The translations under genes and the position numbers were made by a program. This document shows, piece after piece, positions 51,601 through 64,000 of a stretch of DNA of 64,000 bases. Each line of letters begins with the position of its first letter. Position 1 is the first letter of the stretch. Origin of the DNA: Piscicola geometra (lineage: Eukaryota > Annelida > Clitellata > Hirudinida > Piscicolidae); contig OX030961.1 of NCBI GenBank assembly GCA_943735955.1, positions 3,148,420 to 3,212,419 on the forward strand, written 5' to 3'. The notes beneath the pieces were generated by a model. That model did no database searches. It had not been told where the DNA came from and was given only the letters and a program-made list of their open reading frames with translations.

Positions 51601-53503
51601 ACAACAAACTTCAAAAACCCACAAAAACCACGCATAAAGCAACAAAAAGCAACTCACTAAACTTCCATCTCGAAGAAGCGTGGCAGATTAATGAGCACAG
51701 CCACCACGACCACCATTGCCACTTGGCAGCCTTCAGTCAGAGCCTTGGAGCTCCTCTTGAGAAGGTGGAGGGGGTAGCAGATTGCGAAGAAGCGGTCAAG
51801 AGTCAGTAGGACAGTCATCCAGATGCTGGCGAAGGAGAGAACGTAAGTGATGCAATAGACGGTGAAGAAGTTGCTCAAGCTGATGCATGTCTGGTGGATT
51901 GAGGAATGGAGAGTGATGTATACAAATTTTATACAAATTTATTGATGGGATACAACTTGAAGGAATGTGTTACAATTTGTTTTGATGTGACACATTTCGT
52001 TTTGATGTGATTCGGTGAAACGAAAAGTCATAAAATAAAATCCTAGAATATCAAAAAGAATACAATCCAATACAAAAAAATCAAAAATTATAATGAAAAC
52101 CAAGACAACTTAATAAATTATTAAACAAAAGAGAATTTGAAACAATGCACTCAAACGAATTAAATACTAAATAAAATTAAAACACGAAAGATTTAGTGTC
52201 AGGTTCAAATATTTATAGAGTAAAACCCCTGCAGTTTTTCTTAATTACTTTTATTTCTTTATTTCCATCAGTTTCAGCCTTTATTTTTTAGTAAAAACTC
52301 AAAAAAATGCTTCACAAAAATTACCTGAGATAAGCTGGTTTTAATACTGAAACTTGTTAGTTAGACATTAAAAGACTTAAAATTTGAGTTTGAGCTTGAA
52401 TAATGATGATAATAATGATTATCATTAAAATATTATAATTTAAATCTTATAACGTTTAGCAAGAGTTATTAATGGAAGGAATCTTAGATTATTCCTATAA
52501 GGATGAGTGATAAATGACTTGAGGTATATAGGAGATACTTTATTTTTAATTTAAACATAATGACAGAGATTTTTAATCCGTCATTTTATTGGCAGCAGTG
52601 TAAAAAAATGTTTGAAGGTGTGATGTGCTGATGAATAGGAGTACGACTAACGATTCTGGCTAAATGATTAAATACATTATTTAAGTTTAAATTGTATAAA
52701 AAATCTTGGTTCAATTTAACCTTCAATAATCGTGAAGAGGCCAGTTGAACCATGATCCTGTGCACCAGAACGGAGAGAAGAAACACTATATCGACCACTG
52801 CAAGGGTCTTGAAAGTAGGTTGGCAACGAAGATGGTTGAAAGGTAGAGGATAATTTAAATAATTGAAGAATGATTTTTATTGGGATAGAAAAAAAACTAA
52901 GAAGTTGAATTATCTGAATCTTTTATAATATTGATCAAAAACACAGATTATTCAAATTTTCATTCCTTATGAAAATAGTTAAGTAATAAAACTTATAAAA
53001 GAGCATTTTCCAAATCTTAGTATCCTTCCATTTGTTCCAACTTTTCACAAGCACTCACCTGCAGCAGTCGCACAAGACTACATAACTTTTTCTTTTTTAA
53101 AATATTCAAGACGAATATCGACAAGATATTTCCCAGCATGCCAACCACCGACAGCACGCCACTCACGTATATATCCATGATGAGCCTGTATAATAAATGA
53201 AAAAGCATTTATAAAGTTTTTTGAATACTAATGATTAGGCTTGCAATGAAGAAACTTGCAATGATGAAGTGTTATATTATAACACCAACTATTTTCATAG
53301 TGTCATAAGCTTTAAGTTTGTAATTTTAAAATTTGTTACTTTAAAATATCACAAATTCTTAACCTGAAAAGCGTTAGTTTCGGCTCTTTGAGATTGAGTT
53401 TGACATAATAATCGTATTCAGAAATTAGGTTTCGTTGTAGTTGTGAGTGTGAAACATATGAAGAGTTGTAAGGAAGTGAGGTAGTCGTGAAGCTTAAGTT
53501 CAT
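48609..53503 (-). CDS. Class A GPCR, FMRFamide-receptor-like, with giant third intracellular loop
   Basis: Six exons (high to low), 53503-53364, 53185-53059, 52807-52721, 51890-51658, 50810-50608, 50023-48609, close in frame to 734 residues. The N-terminus has N-glycosylation sites (NLS, NSS). TM1: VVGMLGNILSIFVL. TM2: TLAVVDIVFLLSVLV. TM3-TM4: WMTVLLTLDRFFAICYPL, with DRF for DRY. ECL2 has CSYRQ. TM5: YVIVYKTIVFASVQYILP. The last exon carries about 330 residues of acidic, Asn-rich loop before TM6 (TKMSVVVIVMCSACNLCVF) and TM7 ending NFFSYCLCSKNFR in place of NPxxY. The ligand is presumably a neuropeptide (inference). The TM2-TM3 link is short, so a small exon between 52721 and 51890 may be missing. 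A plus-strand exon candidate lies inside its last intron. Confidence 0.78.
50231..50326 (+). CDS. Candidate exon, antisense to a GPCR intron
   Basis: A strong acceptor (CTCCCTGCTGCATCTCCTCAG) precedes an open 96-bp segment reading HICPREVVNELLIEG and VLSVRVSDAWR, then a GTTTGA donor. Codon pattern and composition look coding, unlike the surrounding intron. It resembles a Ras-association/ubiquitin-like segment. It may be a 5' exon of the PLEKHG5-like gene 8 kb downstream, but no joining exon was found. Confidence 0.4.
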
Positions 53504-53982
53504 TCTGACAGAAGAAGCAGACAATGTGAAAATACAATTTAAACAGTTTTATACTTCAATGGGTTCGTTTTTAAATTTAAGTATTAAATACAATTTTATT
53601 TTTAAGAAATCTTTGTTTGAAATGAATACATTTCATTTGAAAGAACTAGTAAGCCATCATTCGTTTCTGAGAGCTTCAATGTAAAAGTATTTATTTTCCT
53701 TCTTATAGTTCCCGTGGTCAAAAACTGGCCTTCTCCTTATATAAGGAAGGATGTCATTTGCATACGGGTGTGATTTATTCATAGAGTAAACACAAATACT
53801 TCAATCTCGTTTAGAAATAGCTTTTGGTATTTTGAGAAAAGAGATTTAAGTGGCTAACTTGAAATTTTATAAGGTTGAAGCCCTCAAGGTCTAAAATAAG
53901 GAAAGTGATTATGGAGGTATTATTCATAAGCATTTTCAATAATTCCTTTAATTAGTGTTTCCATTAACACATTATTTAAAAC

Positions 53983-55399
53983 TAGAGCTGTTCCCCGATT
54001 CAAAATTTTAATCGCCGTTAATCGTATTTTAACGCATTGTTTTTAGCATATCTAATATTAGTATAAAATAATATTAAAATTTTTTTCTCACAATTGTAAT
54101 AAAATGATATCAAAAGTATTTTTATAAAAGTAATCCCCATTAAAAAAAATAATCTATAAATTATAAAAAATGCAAATGTCACACATTATTTTCAAGCCAG
54201 TTACCCAAGCAAAAAAGTAATCCACATATGAAAGAATAAAAACGAATCCATAAATAATAAAAAATGCAATTGTCACACATTGTAGGAAGAGTAGGTAGAG
54301 CATGTGTAGAGGAGATAGGTAACAAATCTAAATGGTGGAGAAGTGTAGCCAACTTAGAGAAAAAATTGGGTGTGGAGGTTATGAGCAGAATGGTACGTGG
54401 AAGGAAAGGCGCACGAGCAAGAGTGTTTATGATGGGCGTTTCAGAAAGGGAGGTCGGAGGGATGGGGGGAAGGGAACTAGTGAAAAGGATCCAACAAAGG
54501 GGAAGGGAGGAATGGGGGAATAAGATACAGGAAAGTGAAAGACTGAAAAGGTACCGTGAGGAGAAGTCAAAAAGCAGGAAGTTGGAAAAATATGTAGATG
54601 GTTCAGATGGAGCGAAAGCTAGGATGATCTGTAGGCTGAATAGACGTTCACATGGAACTGTACTTGCAGAAGATGACAAGTACTTTCTTGCCAGTTTTGC
54701 AAGAACAAGATATGCTCTTTCGTGTTGTTGCCGCCAAACAATACGACAACTCACAAAGCCTTCTTCAGATTCTTTTCTATAACGTTTAATGATTGACTTA
54801 GTAATCAATGAAGTATCTTCATTTTCAGAATATGAAGTTACATATGTTTGTAGTCTTTTGTTTGGTGAAGGCTGTATAGTTTATGAGGTTTTGATCACTT
54901 CTTTAATTCTTTGCTTTTTTTAAAAACATTTAAAGTTTTTAAATCGGGGGTCTAATGATGTGGCAATTCTTGACCATTGGATATTCTGATTATTCAGTTT
55001 CTACTCCAATTTGGGAAGAATTTGTGTGAGAAACGAATGTCATAAGCTGAATCATCTTCTGAAGTGCATATTTCTTGTGTAAAGTGACAAATTGCAAGTA
55101 AGACTTTTGCAAATTTCAAGTATTATCACCCCCTAGAAGTTCTGTTGCAAATCCTTAAGAAATGAAAAGTTTTTGATGGAATTCATTCTTTCCATTCTTT
55201 TGTTGACAGTAAATTAGTAGTGTTTGTGTTCACTTGCTGACAATGTAACCAAAACAGCATACAAATGTTCAATTTAGATATGTTTAAATGCATTAAATTT
55301 TAAAATGCGTTAAAATATTTAACGGCGTTAAAAATGTTAACGATCGCTAACTGATTAACGGGTTAATCGAAAGTTAACGTAGATTAAAGAATAGCTCTA
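53983..55399 (-). mobile_element. hAT-superfamily DNA transposon, degraded, with 8-bp target duplication
   Basis: Ends read TAGAGCTGTTC at 53983 and its near-complement GAATAGCTCTA at 55399. Both ends carry related AACGGCGTTAA/TTAACG stretches in inverted orientation. A perfect 8-bp direct repeat TTTAAAAC flanks it (53975-53982 and 55400-55407), the hAT signature. On the minus strand at about 54808-54632 lies the hAT C-terminal dimerisation motif (LAKLARKYL, then VPCERLFS), broken after LFS. The rest is degenerate, so the element cannot encode an active transposase. Confidence 0.85.
54264..54640 (+). mobile_element. LINE/retroelement ORF C-terminal fragment nested in the hAT element
   Basis: The open frame 54264-54782 reads WWRSVANLEKKLG, then REEWGNKIQESERLKRYRE and a tail EKYVD...RMICRLNRRS. 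This is the pattern of the extreme C-terminus of reverse-transcriptase polyproteins. Beyond about 54640 the same frame only reads the antisense of the hAT domain, so it is a chimera, not a gene. Confidence 0.55.
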
Positions 55400-55407
55400 T
55401 TTAAAAC

Positions 55408-58321
55408 TTGAGTATGCTTCATTAAAAGTTTTTCTAAAGAATTGATAACGAAACAAATTATATTTTCGCCGAAAGATGTCAGTCTAATAAGACTAGAGAA
55501 AATATTACATTTGAAACTAAGGATGATGGTAGTGTGGGTGAGGTTCGATGTAAGGTGTGATTAAATCAATGATTAAAACTATGTTATTAATATTTATACA
55601 TTATATTAAACCCCTATATATTTTTCAAACCCCTGTAGAATATAGGGGTTTGAAAACTGTTTTTTTTTAATTTATTCAAGAACGATTTTGAATTAAAAAG
55701 CGTTATATAAATAATTTTGATTAATTTATTTATTGGTTTTAGTTGGACAATGCAAGACGTTTTTAAAGTTTAATTTTGAGATACATTAGTACTAAATAAT
55801 TTTTTGTGACAAATTAATCAAATAATTTATTTTACAAAAGTGTACTTTGATTTTTATCCATATTTTCCATTCTTCTCATAATGAGAACCTATATTAAGAA
55901 AATTAGCATTTTTAAAAATCAAACACAATAAATTTCGTTTAAGTATTAGAATAGATTTTTCATTTAATCATTTAGTGTTTCTAAAATATGTAAGTTTCAT
56001 GGATTCTTTAGAATGGTCAATAAAATGGAAAAACTAGATTAATAAACATAATAATTACCATTGTTTTTATTCTTAAGGAATAAATAGATGAAATGCATAT
56101 AAATATTTTCACGTTCTAGATGGAGTAGAACAGAATAATCTTGCGTGGGTAAGACAAGGTGAACTTACTGTACAAATTTTATATCGAAATGTTTAAAATG
56201 TATTATGTTAATTTATATATATATAAATGATTTAATAATATTTAATATACCAAATATATAATGGAAATAGAAAAATAATTGAAAACAAAACACACACATA
56301 CACACATTTGCACACATACACGAGATTTCGAAGTATTTATAAGGTTGTAGTAAGATGATGAAGTTTCTGAATTATACATGTAAACATAAATTGCATTATA
56401 TAAAATTTCAATAGGTCGAATGTTTTCTGAAAATTTAATATTTTTTGAATGATTCGTTTAGTTGTAAATTAGTTTTAAATTATAAAAGTTGGAAGCAAAT
56501 AAGAGAAGAAAAATCTTAAAGGAAAAGAATAAAACGTTGAAAAATCTTTGAAGATTACTAACAAATTAAAAAAGGAAACGCACTGGTTTCAAACTTCCGT
56601 TTAACTCATCAGAAAAATTATTAAAAAGTTAATGAGTCAAGAACTTTTCCTGCACACCTCCAGCGGATACCACTTCATTGCTTCCAGTTCCTAAGCCAAA
56701 TGCCTAAAGTAGGATTTATTAATTTATTCATGAATCGTATATGAATTTTTTACTTTACAATTTTGTTAAGTTTTTACTAGATTTACATTTGATTAAAATA
56801 GGGTCTATTTATTTAAGTCATGTTATTCCGTTTTTCCAAAGTATATTTTAAAACTGTATTACGGTATACCCTTTTAATATAATAACCTCCAATTTGTTTT
56901 CTAAAAAATAAGATACAAATTCAGCATCTAGGCAATAATAAATGTATAAATAAATTAAAAAGTGCGCTTGTTGCGCTTTAGAATGATCTCCGCTGAGAGA
57001 AAGCCACTAAGAGCAGAAGGATCTTTTTATGCCTTCAACAATGCTATGAAGATGAACAAGTAAAAAAGCTTGAATGATTTATGGACCAAAAACAACTGAA
57101 GGAAACTCGCTGAAACTAAAAAAATCATTCGCTCGAATGCCTGAAAATCGTGCCTATTTTGCTGGTTTCTTCGATTATGTGTTACATAAATTAAACTTGA
57201 ATAAAATATCATACAGAGGTCTGAAATACTTTTAAAACAAACTATTTTTCAATAGAATAAAGAATAAAATGGCTTTTTGGAAGGTGCATGAAACTTTAGA
57301 ACTAACAAGAGTTTTTTAGAGACAGAGTATTTGCTTGCTTATTTTCTCATAAAATCATTAAGCTTCTGAGACTTTTCTAGGGCTTCATTTAATTTTTGTT
57401 TGCGATTCAAGCCAATTCAAACAAACTTTCCAAGAAACGCCATAAATCGACAGCACAGCACCACCCAGAACAAAGATTTCAAGCCTCAAAATTAACTATC
57501 TAAGAGCAATTAAATGAAGGAGTAATTGCCTTTACTGCACAAACTCCACTGCAAGCCCTATACTAAGTAGCAGAGTAATGAATGATGATTAACACCCATA
57601 ACACATTTGTCGGACGAGAAAATAACATTTCTATGTAGTTATATGTGAAAGCATCTTCAAATCTATATACATATAATGGAAAGATGCTTCGCGGAGAGAA
57701 GTATTTCAATAAGTGAAATGATTCATGGAAAAAAAGATAAAAAGTAGAAAAATGATTTTCACTTAAACACCTAATCGGTCAAAGGTAAGTTTAGGCATTC
57801 ATTTCTGAAGGTTTCTGGTGTGGGTGTATAATTCGTAGACGATACAATGCCTTTTCTGGGCATGATTGCAAGTACCTGATGCATTCTGGGTGCAGCACGA
57901 TTAAATTACTAGAGATTTACCTTACACCAACACATTCTTTAACATACTTCTAAAAAGGAGTATAGACTAGTTCTTATTCTTTTTTAATAATTTGATGTTT
58001 TTATATTTTTATCTATCAGAGTAGTTTTTAAAGATCGTTTTACTGCCTCTTCATAAAGAACAGTTAGCGTATAAACATACACACCAAAATACAGCCAAAA
58101 AACCATTTAAGCTAAACTTTAAAACTTTATTTGTAATATGTTGACTTCAATTTGTTTCTTGCAAGAGAAACTGTATTTAGGATGTTCAAAGCTCAAGTTA
58201 ATCATCAAAACCATTGTTTACCTCGAACATTAACAATTTATAAATGTTATACTCTAAATGATAAAACCCAGATTTTTATTCATCCAAACCTCAAACCACC
58301 ATTACATTCTCGCCACTCCAG
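55408..58321. other. AT-rich region with isolated exon-like pieces
   Basis: No complete gene. It contains a GCGTTATATAAAT SINE-like tail at 55698-55735, a short CA/TA stretch near 56289-56322, a possible minus-strand terminal exon (listed separately) and an unassigned hydrophobic minus-strand frame at about 57500-57390. Confidence 0.4.
56629..56703 (-). CDS. Possible terminal exon of an unidentified gene
   Basis: The minus-strand acceptor CCTACTTTAG is followed by 24 codons (AFGLGTGSNEVVSAGG, then VQEKFLTH) and a TAA stop. Composition is protein-like in an otherwise AT-rich stretch. No upstream exon could be joined, and the family is not recognised. Confidence 0.25.
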   Translation of the reverse strand, partial: AFGLGTGSNEVVSAGGVQEKFLTH

Positions 58322-61300
58322 CCTGGTAGAATTCGAAGATTCGGGGAGGCGAGTTTCTCCGAAGGAGGTCACGACGGAGCAAACGGTTCGAAGGTCAACA
58401 TCACGGCTTCCTTCAAGGCGCATGTCACCTCAAAGTCGCCCAACAAACTGCACTCACTTTTCAACCCTTTCAGCAAGGTGGCTTGGTGTGTTGGGTGGTA
58501 GTTGGTGTGTTGGGAGGTAGTTGGTGTGTTTAGTGGTAGTTGGTGACTAGTGTGTTGGTGGTTTGTGGATTTCTGGGTTGGTGGCTTGGTGGAAGGAAGA
58601 TCAAAAATTCAAGTTTGAATTAGTTTTAAGAAGAAGCAATCTTTCTCATTCGATAAATCAAAAAATAACATTACTGAAGTTAGTTTTTATAAAATTAAAG
58701 AAAAAAAAGTTGTTCAATAAAGTTTCCTTTCCAACTGCAACATCTTTCTTGTTCTTGAAGAAACTTTTGACTATTTGTTATTCTTAAAGCTCCAGACGTG
58801 AGATGGGATCCACTATCTGGCTTTTCAACGCAACAGATTCTTTATTTGATTATTATTTTTTTTAATAAATTAAAAATAAAATTACATTCAACTTAATGAT
58901 CAAGTGAGTTCATATTATTTTTGGTGCTTCTTTTGCTTTTCTCTCGCTCTTGGGAATGAGGCTTAAAAATAAGCTGTTAGTTATCTCGATTTGAAGAATT
59001 ACTTGTATTAGCATTGTCCTGGTGCATTTTAAAAGATAAACTACAAACACTCTTAGAATTTTTTATTTATAATATTAATTTTTTATCCATTGTTAAAATA
59101 CAATATTTATATTTTTATCTCCATTCTCTTCATTCCAATTTGATTCATTTTTCTCAAGCTTTCACCATCATCGCGTTATCTTTTCATTTTTAGCATAAAC
59201 TCGTGGCTGAAGATGCAATCAATTGGCAGTGTTCAATCTTCAAGTATGATCTGAAGAATTTCTAAAACGCGCCAAAATTGATTCAAGATGTACTATTGAA
59301 GAAGATTGATGCTGCTTAGGAGTCTTAGTTCTTTAAAATAAGGAAATAGCTTTTCCATGAAATTCAGTTCTTATAATTGAAACTAGTTTTGCTAAAAAAT
59401 ATTAAAAGTTTCAATTTTAGTTTTTAAGAACTGTTTCTTAATTTTCACAAACTAAAACTGAAACTTTAAATATTTTTGGGACTAATTTAAATAATACTGC
59501 TAGTCATAATTCTTACAAATTCTTGCACCCCTTTAAAGCATTTCTATAAAAGATAAAAATGAAAACCTAGTTTATTTATTGAAGGAATTTTCAATAAAAT
59601 AAAATTTGATGAGAACTTCATGCTGTTTAAAAAATACTATGAAGAGCGTAAATGGCATTTTAAAGAATTGTATTTTGAGCATGATTTTTCTTCTCGGAAG
59701 GTTTTTCCCTCTCTGCACGATTTTGTTTTTCTTCTTACCAATGATAACAACAATAAAAACACTTCTGCTTGCAAGTGATTCAGTTTTGCTCTTATTTTGC
59801 TTTTTTCCTTTCTCTTGTTTTCGTTCCATTTCAGATGTTGAGAAATATTCCAAAAATGTGGATACAACAGCCTTTGTGTGCACTACCGTGGCTGCATACT
59901 TTCCACTGAGTTTTCCTTTTTTAGGCTCTTGACGTGCTTACCGAAAGTACACTCTTATGGCAAACTGTGCATCCGCGAATAGAAGTTGCGATTGAACTAG
60001 ATACCAACTCAACGCTATACCGTATAAAAAGAATATATTTCATATTTAAAGACGACTTTGTTTACCACGTAGGTATACCTATTCGACCTCTCAATCAAAA
60101 ATATTTCATAAAAATGTTTATATATAACTGATAAATGATTAAATATTTTTTTTCCATTTCAAAGCCATTTGTATTCCATAACATTTTTCATCAACTGCTT
60201 TTGCTGAACCAACCACTGCACCCACTGCCTACATATTAAGTACTGCACTCACCAACCAACCACCACAGCAAGTGCCAGATCAATCAAACCAGCTGATAGA
60301 CCTTCTCAACCTCTACACCGCTAACGGGTTGCCACCCCTCCCAAACCACATTGCCAGAGGAAGACCCTACTTTGACCCATCTTCTCTGGCGCTGGAGGAA
60401 CACTGGACTGACATCGTCCGCAACCACACAACACTCACCAAGGCTCAACGGGAGCAACAGGAGGCCATCTGGGAGCTGCTGTCCACCGAAGTGGAGTACA
60501 TCAAGAAGCTTCGAGTCATCATTGATGTTGGTCCGATGTTTAAAAAAGCTTTTTTGCGAATTTGTTAAAAGTGTTTTAAAAGTTTATTTTTATGTTTATT
60601 ATTTAGAAAAAGATTGAATAATGGAAAAAACAGTTTCAGAATGTTTAAAGCAGAGATAAAAGCTAAGTAGCACAGAGTAAATTGAAAAAAATTGACTTTA
60701 AAATGTCAAAACTTAATTAGAAAAACTAGGCGTTTGTTTTTAAGTTTTGAACGCTGGTTTTCAAGGTTATTTGTTTTAGCAAGCAAGCATAGGCAGTTGT
60801 TAAAAAATAATTCAAGTATATAGTAAATTTTCTAATTTATTTATGGCTTACAATGCCAGGAATGCATGCTAATCAGATTGTTTTGAACGGTTAAGTATTT
60901 AAAAAAAATTAAATTGTGATTTTCTTTTGCTTTAAATATAATTTTTTTTCCAATATTATATATCCACGTCTAGCTGTATCAAAATTATTTAATACGGTCG
61001 TAAATCTATAATTTTATAGAAAGAATTTGAGATAAACTCAAAAATGCATTAATTTTTCTCGTGAAACTTAATCACGAATCCAGCAAAAGCTAAATACTTC
61101 AACTAAATGCATAAGCATTTGAACAAACTTTAAAATGCGGCCTAAATTTCGATGAAACTTTCGGTAAACAAGCAAAAATTAGTGTTGTTTTCGAATAGTT
61201 GCGTCTACATTTATTTTATTCAAAGTTCCACCTAAAACTTTTTTATTTCAGTTGTTTTACAGTTGTTTGGTTAACCTCCAGAGCCACCACATACTCTCAC

Positions 61301-63114
61301 ACGTATGTTCTTGTTGACTAGAATCGTTTCATTTTCATTTATAACACATTCCTCCAACACAAAATCTACTCAAAAATAATAAAATTATTCAACACCTTGT
61401 TTAAATCAATCAATACTTTTTTTCGGAATTCTAATAACACCAACAACTCGGCAAACGACCACACCAACAAACAAATTATCCTTTTTTAATCTCCCACTAC
61501 ACTGCACTTACAGATCGAAACGGACAAAATCTTCAACAACATTTGCGACGTTTTCTACTCAACAACGCACTTCTGGAACATCCATCTTAGTCAAGTGCTC
61601 AGAAACAGCAGGGAATCCAAAGCTTCCTTGGACCCTTGTCTTCTCAAGTCAGGTTTCCAAGTGGTTAGTGACGTGCCTAATCTGTATTGAAAAAAGGCAA
61701 TTTAATGCAATGCAATACAGTACTTTGAAATTCAAAAAAATGAATTTTTAATTCAATTTTAGTTTAATAATGAAATAATAAAGAATATAATGGGGCGTCT
61801 GTGCTGAACTGGATCAGGTATATAATATTGAACTTATTTAGGATGTAAGAAAAAGAATAAAATCCAAGTAATTACGATTAAATACTATAAAACTCAATTA
61901 AATACAAAATAGGCCAATGAAACACAATAAAGTTCAATAATATAAAATCTAATCTAATGCGATAAAACGTAATAAAATAAAAATATATTTTTAAGTAAAC
62001 ATTTCCAATCCAAGAGTTTATGTAGAGATTGGATTGTGATAAGCGAAGCCTTTTTATGCTGTTCTTGTTTTAACTACAAGCGCCATTTCAATGGATTAAA
62101 AAATTGCCAGAAAATTGCCGATAATAAATAATTTTTCACTTTAAAAAATATAATTAAATAAAAATTGTATTGTGATTGATTTTAAAACCCACAGTATTTC
62201 GCAACATATGCCCAAAGTTATTTTCCGTTGTATTCTTGAGAATTGTTCTAAATAACTGGCCGTATTTTAGACGGAAAGGTTTTCTTAATTAGAGTATTTT
62301 TTATTAACTAATATCTTGACCCGCCTCTAAATCTTCTGTTTTTTTTCGCATACTTTATATTTATATATATACTTTACGTTGTTTTGTTATTCTTTTTTTT
62401 CTTAATGGTTTTTATTTTGTTTTTAATAAGCTTAATAATTATAGGCAAAAGATAACATTTTTTTCTGTAAAATACTTTTTCTCTTACAACATTTCATTAC
62501 TTCTTAAAACTAAAAAATCTTAACAAACAACCATCAAACATCCAAAAACCCAAAAAATTCAATTATCAAAAACAGAAACAAAAATTATCCATTAAAACAA
62601 AAACTCTTTTTGACAACAACAAAAACTGTCCAAGACAAAAACAAAAAACAATTAAAACTACTACAACATCGCACAGTTCGACCGCATATTCGAGCCCTAT
62701 GTGAAGTACTGCCTGGACCAGGACCAAAGCAGGAGGTACATCAAGGCGAATGTCAAGTCGGATGAGGCTTTTCGTCTTTTCGTCAACGTGAGGGCGTGGT
62801 CATCGTGGCACTGAGTGATTGTCTGAGTTGTGGAATTCTAAAGCTAACAATTTACATACATGTGTATGATTCTCAAACAAATTTTTATTTAAAAATACGT
62901 TGAGGCTTAATAAAAAAGCACACCACCCAACCAACTCGAACAGTGGGCCGAAAGCCAGCCACAATGCAACCGACTCAGTCTCACTGACTTGCTGGTGAGG
63001 CCTTTCCAGCGTCTCACCAAGTACGGTCTGCTTCTGTCGGCCCTCAAAAAGCCCCTCCTCAAGATGGAAGTGAACAACACCATCGAGCAGCAGAAAAAAG
63101 ACATCGTGAAAATG
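58322..63114 (+). CDS. PLEKHG5: PLEKHG5-like RhoGEF, internal part (DH domain)
   Basis: Guanine-nucleotide exchange factor for Rho GTPases; human PLEKHG5 activates RhoA. Exons 58322-58477, 59925-60068, 60269-60526, 61252-61302, 61514-61663, 62677-62787 and 62944-63114 are all phase 0 at both ends. Exon 3 gives LEEHWTDIVRNHTTLTKAQR and EQQEAIWELLSTEVEYIKKL, exon 4 LFYSCLVNLQ, exon 5 IFNNICDVFYSTTHFW, exon 6 FDRIFEPYVKYC, and exon 7 WAESQPQCNRLSLTDLLVRP followed by FQRLTKYGLLLSAL. These follow the human DH domain in order, including the conserved CR3 helix (LSDMLAKPHQRLTKYPLLL). The first two exons are less conserved and placed by phase. The N-terminus is missing or at 50.2 kb; the PH domain lies right of the window. 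Confidence 0.88.
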
Positions 63115-64000
63115 GTTCGTGGCTGGGTGGAAGGAATTTTCTTTGTGTTTTTGGTAAGGAGAGCGATGGAATGCGTGTGTCTGCTTGTGTGTTTGAATGA
63201 CCTAGAAACTCCGTGGACTAACTGGCCCTTTATCGCATTCCTATTCGTGTTTTATAGTTTAATGCATTTATGCATAAATAATTGTTTTTTTATTTTTCAC
63301 AAACATCGTATATTAATGTTTTATTTGATAAATGAAGAGTTATGCGTATATTTATTAAAGAGGTCCACTTTAGCATTGAATTTTTCATTATGATCTGAGT
63401 TCTTAGTTTTTTGTGTACCAAATGTGATTAAATTCATTTTGCAAAGACTCCGAGAAAGAAATTCTAATTTAAAGGTCGCTCAATGGTCTTTTAATTTAAC
63501 TAAATATCATTATTCTTTTGTCTACTGTTTTTGTTTGAAAAAAGTGTGTTTTTCAAGAATTTAACTTAGTATTTATTTTAATTTTTTCAAACAATAATAT
63601 GATATCGTCGGTATGTGTTTCGACACAATAACGTAAAACACGCGCTCAACAAATGGTTCGTGCATTCTGCTAAAGAAGTTGATGAAAAAACATATTTCCT
63701 ACTTCGTTTGCCGTTACCCCATGCACGAATTAATCATGGAGGAAACCTCAAAAGTTTTGCTTGAACCTACAGTGGTCGCAACATAACTCTGTTTAAAGCT
63801 TTCAGACGTGTTAGCCAACTTTTAATCAATCAATCCAAAAAAGTAAATCAGACATTTATGAACTGATCCAGGTTGTCGAGAACAACAAGAAACGCATTCC
63901 AGGTTGCAACAAAAGTCTTTTGATGACATATGCTACTGTTGCTTCAGAGTAGACTTTGATTTTTCCAATTGTGTAACATATAATGTTATTCACATTATTT
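63115..64000. other. Right end of window, PLEKHG5-like intron
   Basis: No exon continuing the DH domain is seen. A frame at about 63836-63950 reads KSDIYELIQVVENNKKRIPG and then CNKSLLMTYATVASE before a stop; with nearby open fragments at 63640-63790 it looks like a mobile-element remnant, but I cannot name it. Confidence 0.35.

Noticed and set aside
54264..54782. A 172-aa plus-strand gene
   Set aside because: Its first part is a retroelement tail and its last part is the antisense of a hAT transposase domain.
57027..57212. Hydrophobic minus-strand ORF
   Set aside because: No start context, homologue or joining exon; composition is explained by T-rich DNA.

Overview
This window is animal nuclear DNA. 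Every recognisable protein is split into many short exons with GT-AG introns. The gene set is metazoan: a KDM5 histone demethylase, the ciliary protein nephrocystin-3, a neuropeptide-type GPCR and a PLEKHG5-type RhoGEF. The tRNA-Leu gene carries a eukaryotic intron. The DNA is AT-rich and unusually full of microsatellites (GAT/CAT triplets, long CA tracts, GATT tails). Asparagine- and aspartate-rich inserts and short GCGCTATA-(GATT)n retroposon tails suggest a lophotrochozoan, perhaps an annelid such as a leech. That assignment is inference; no marker here proves it. All exon models were built by hand from splice signals, reading-frame phase and remembered homologues.

Layout. 1-6.7 kb (+): 3' half of KDM5 (PLU-1 helical region, PHD2, PHD3). 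6.9-8.2 kb (+): complete MRPL40. 8.4-16.4 kb (-): NPHP3-like gene, convergent with MRPL40. 17.1-20.9 and 23.1-26.5 kb (+): two intact tandem copies of folylpolyglutamate synthase (FPGS). 27.4-30.1 kb (-): TIMM50, head-to-head with a TMEM8/PGAP6-family CREST membrane protein at 30.5-35.8 kb (+). 36.8-38.4 kb (-): an ATP-grasp-like enzyme of unknown substrate. 38.4-44.2 kb: AT-rich gene desert. 44.2-45.1 kb (-): GOT1. 45.6-46.7 kb (+): V-ATPase subunit F. 47.0-48.3 kb: retroposon debris, an intron-containing tRNA-Leu(CAA) and a tRNA 3'-half relic. 48.6-53.5 kb (-): GPCR with a very long acidic third intracellular loop. 54.0-55.4 kb: hAT transposon with a perfect 8-bp target duplication and a LINE fragment inside. 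58.3-63.1 kb (+): exons of a PLEKHG5-like RhoGEF that runs off the right edge.

The genes are mostly housekeeping neighbours with no shared pathway: chromatin, mitochondrial ribosome, mitochondrial import, folate, Golgi and V-ATPase genes beside ciliary and signalling genes. In the models of NPHP3 (1280 aa), FPGS-1 (570), FPGS-2 (560), TIMM50 (424), TMEM8-like (740), MRPL40 (202), GOT1 (146), ATP6V1F (121), the ATP-grasp protein (354) and the GPCR (734), all exon phases close in frame. I take that as the main internal support for them.

I found no wholly new multi-gene system. The strongest leads are an NPHP3 orthologue whose Walker A and Walker B motifs are both destroyed and whose TPR array is cut short; an intron carrying 13 tandem copies of a strong 5' splice site; FPGS paralogues with patchy near-identity; and an animal ATP-grasp enzyme without assigned function.
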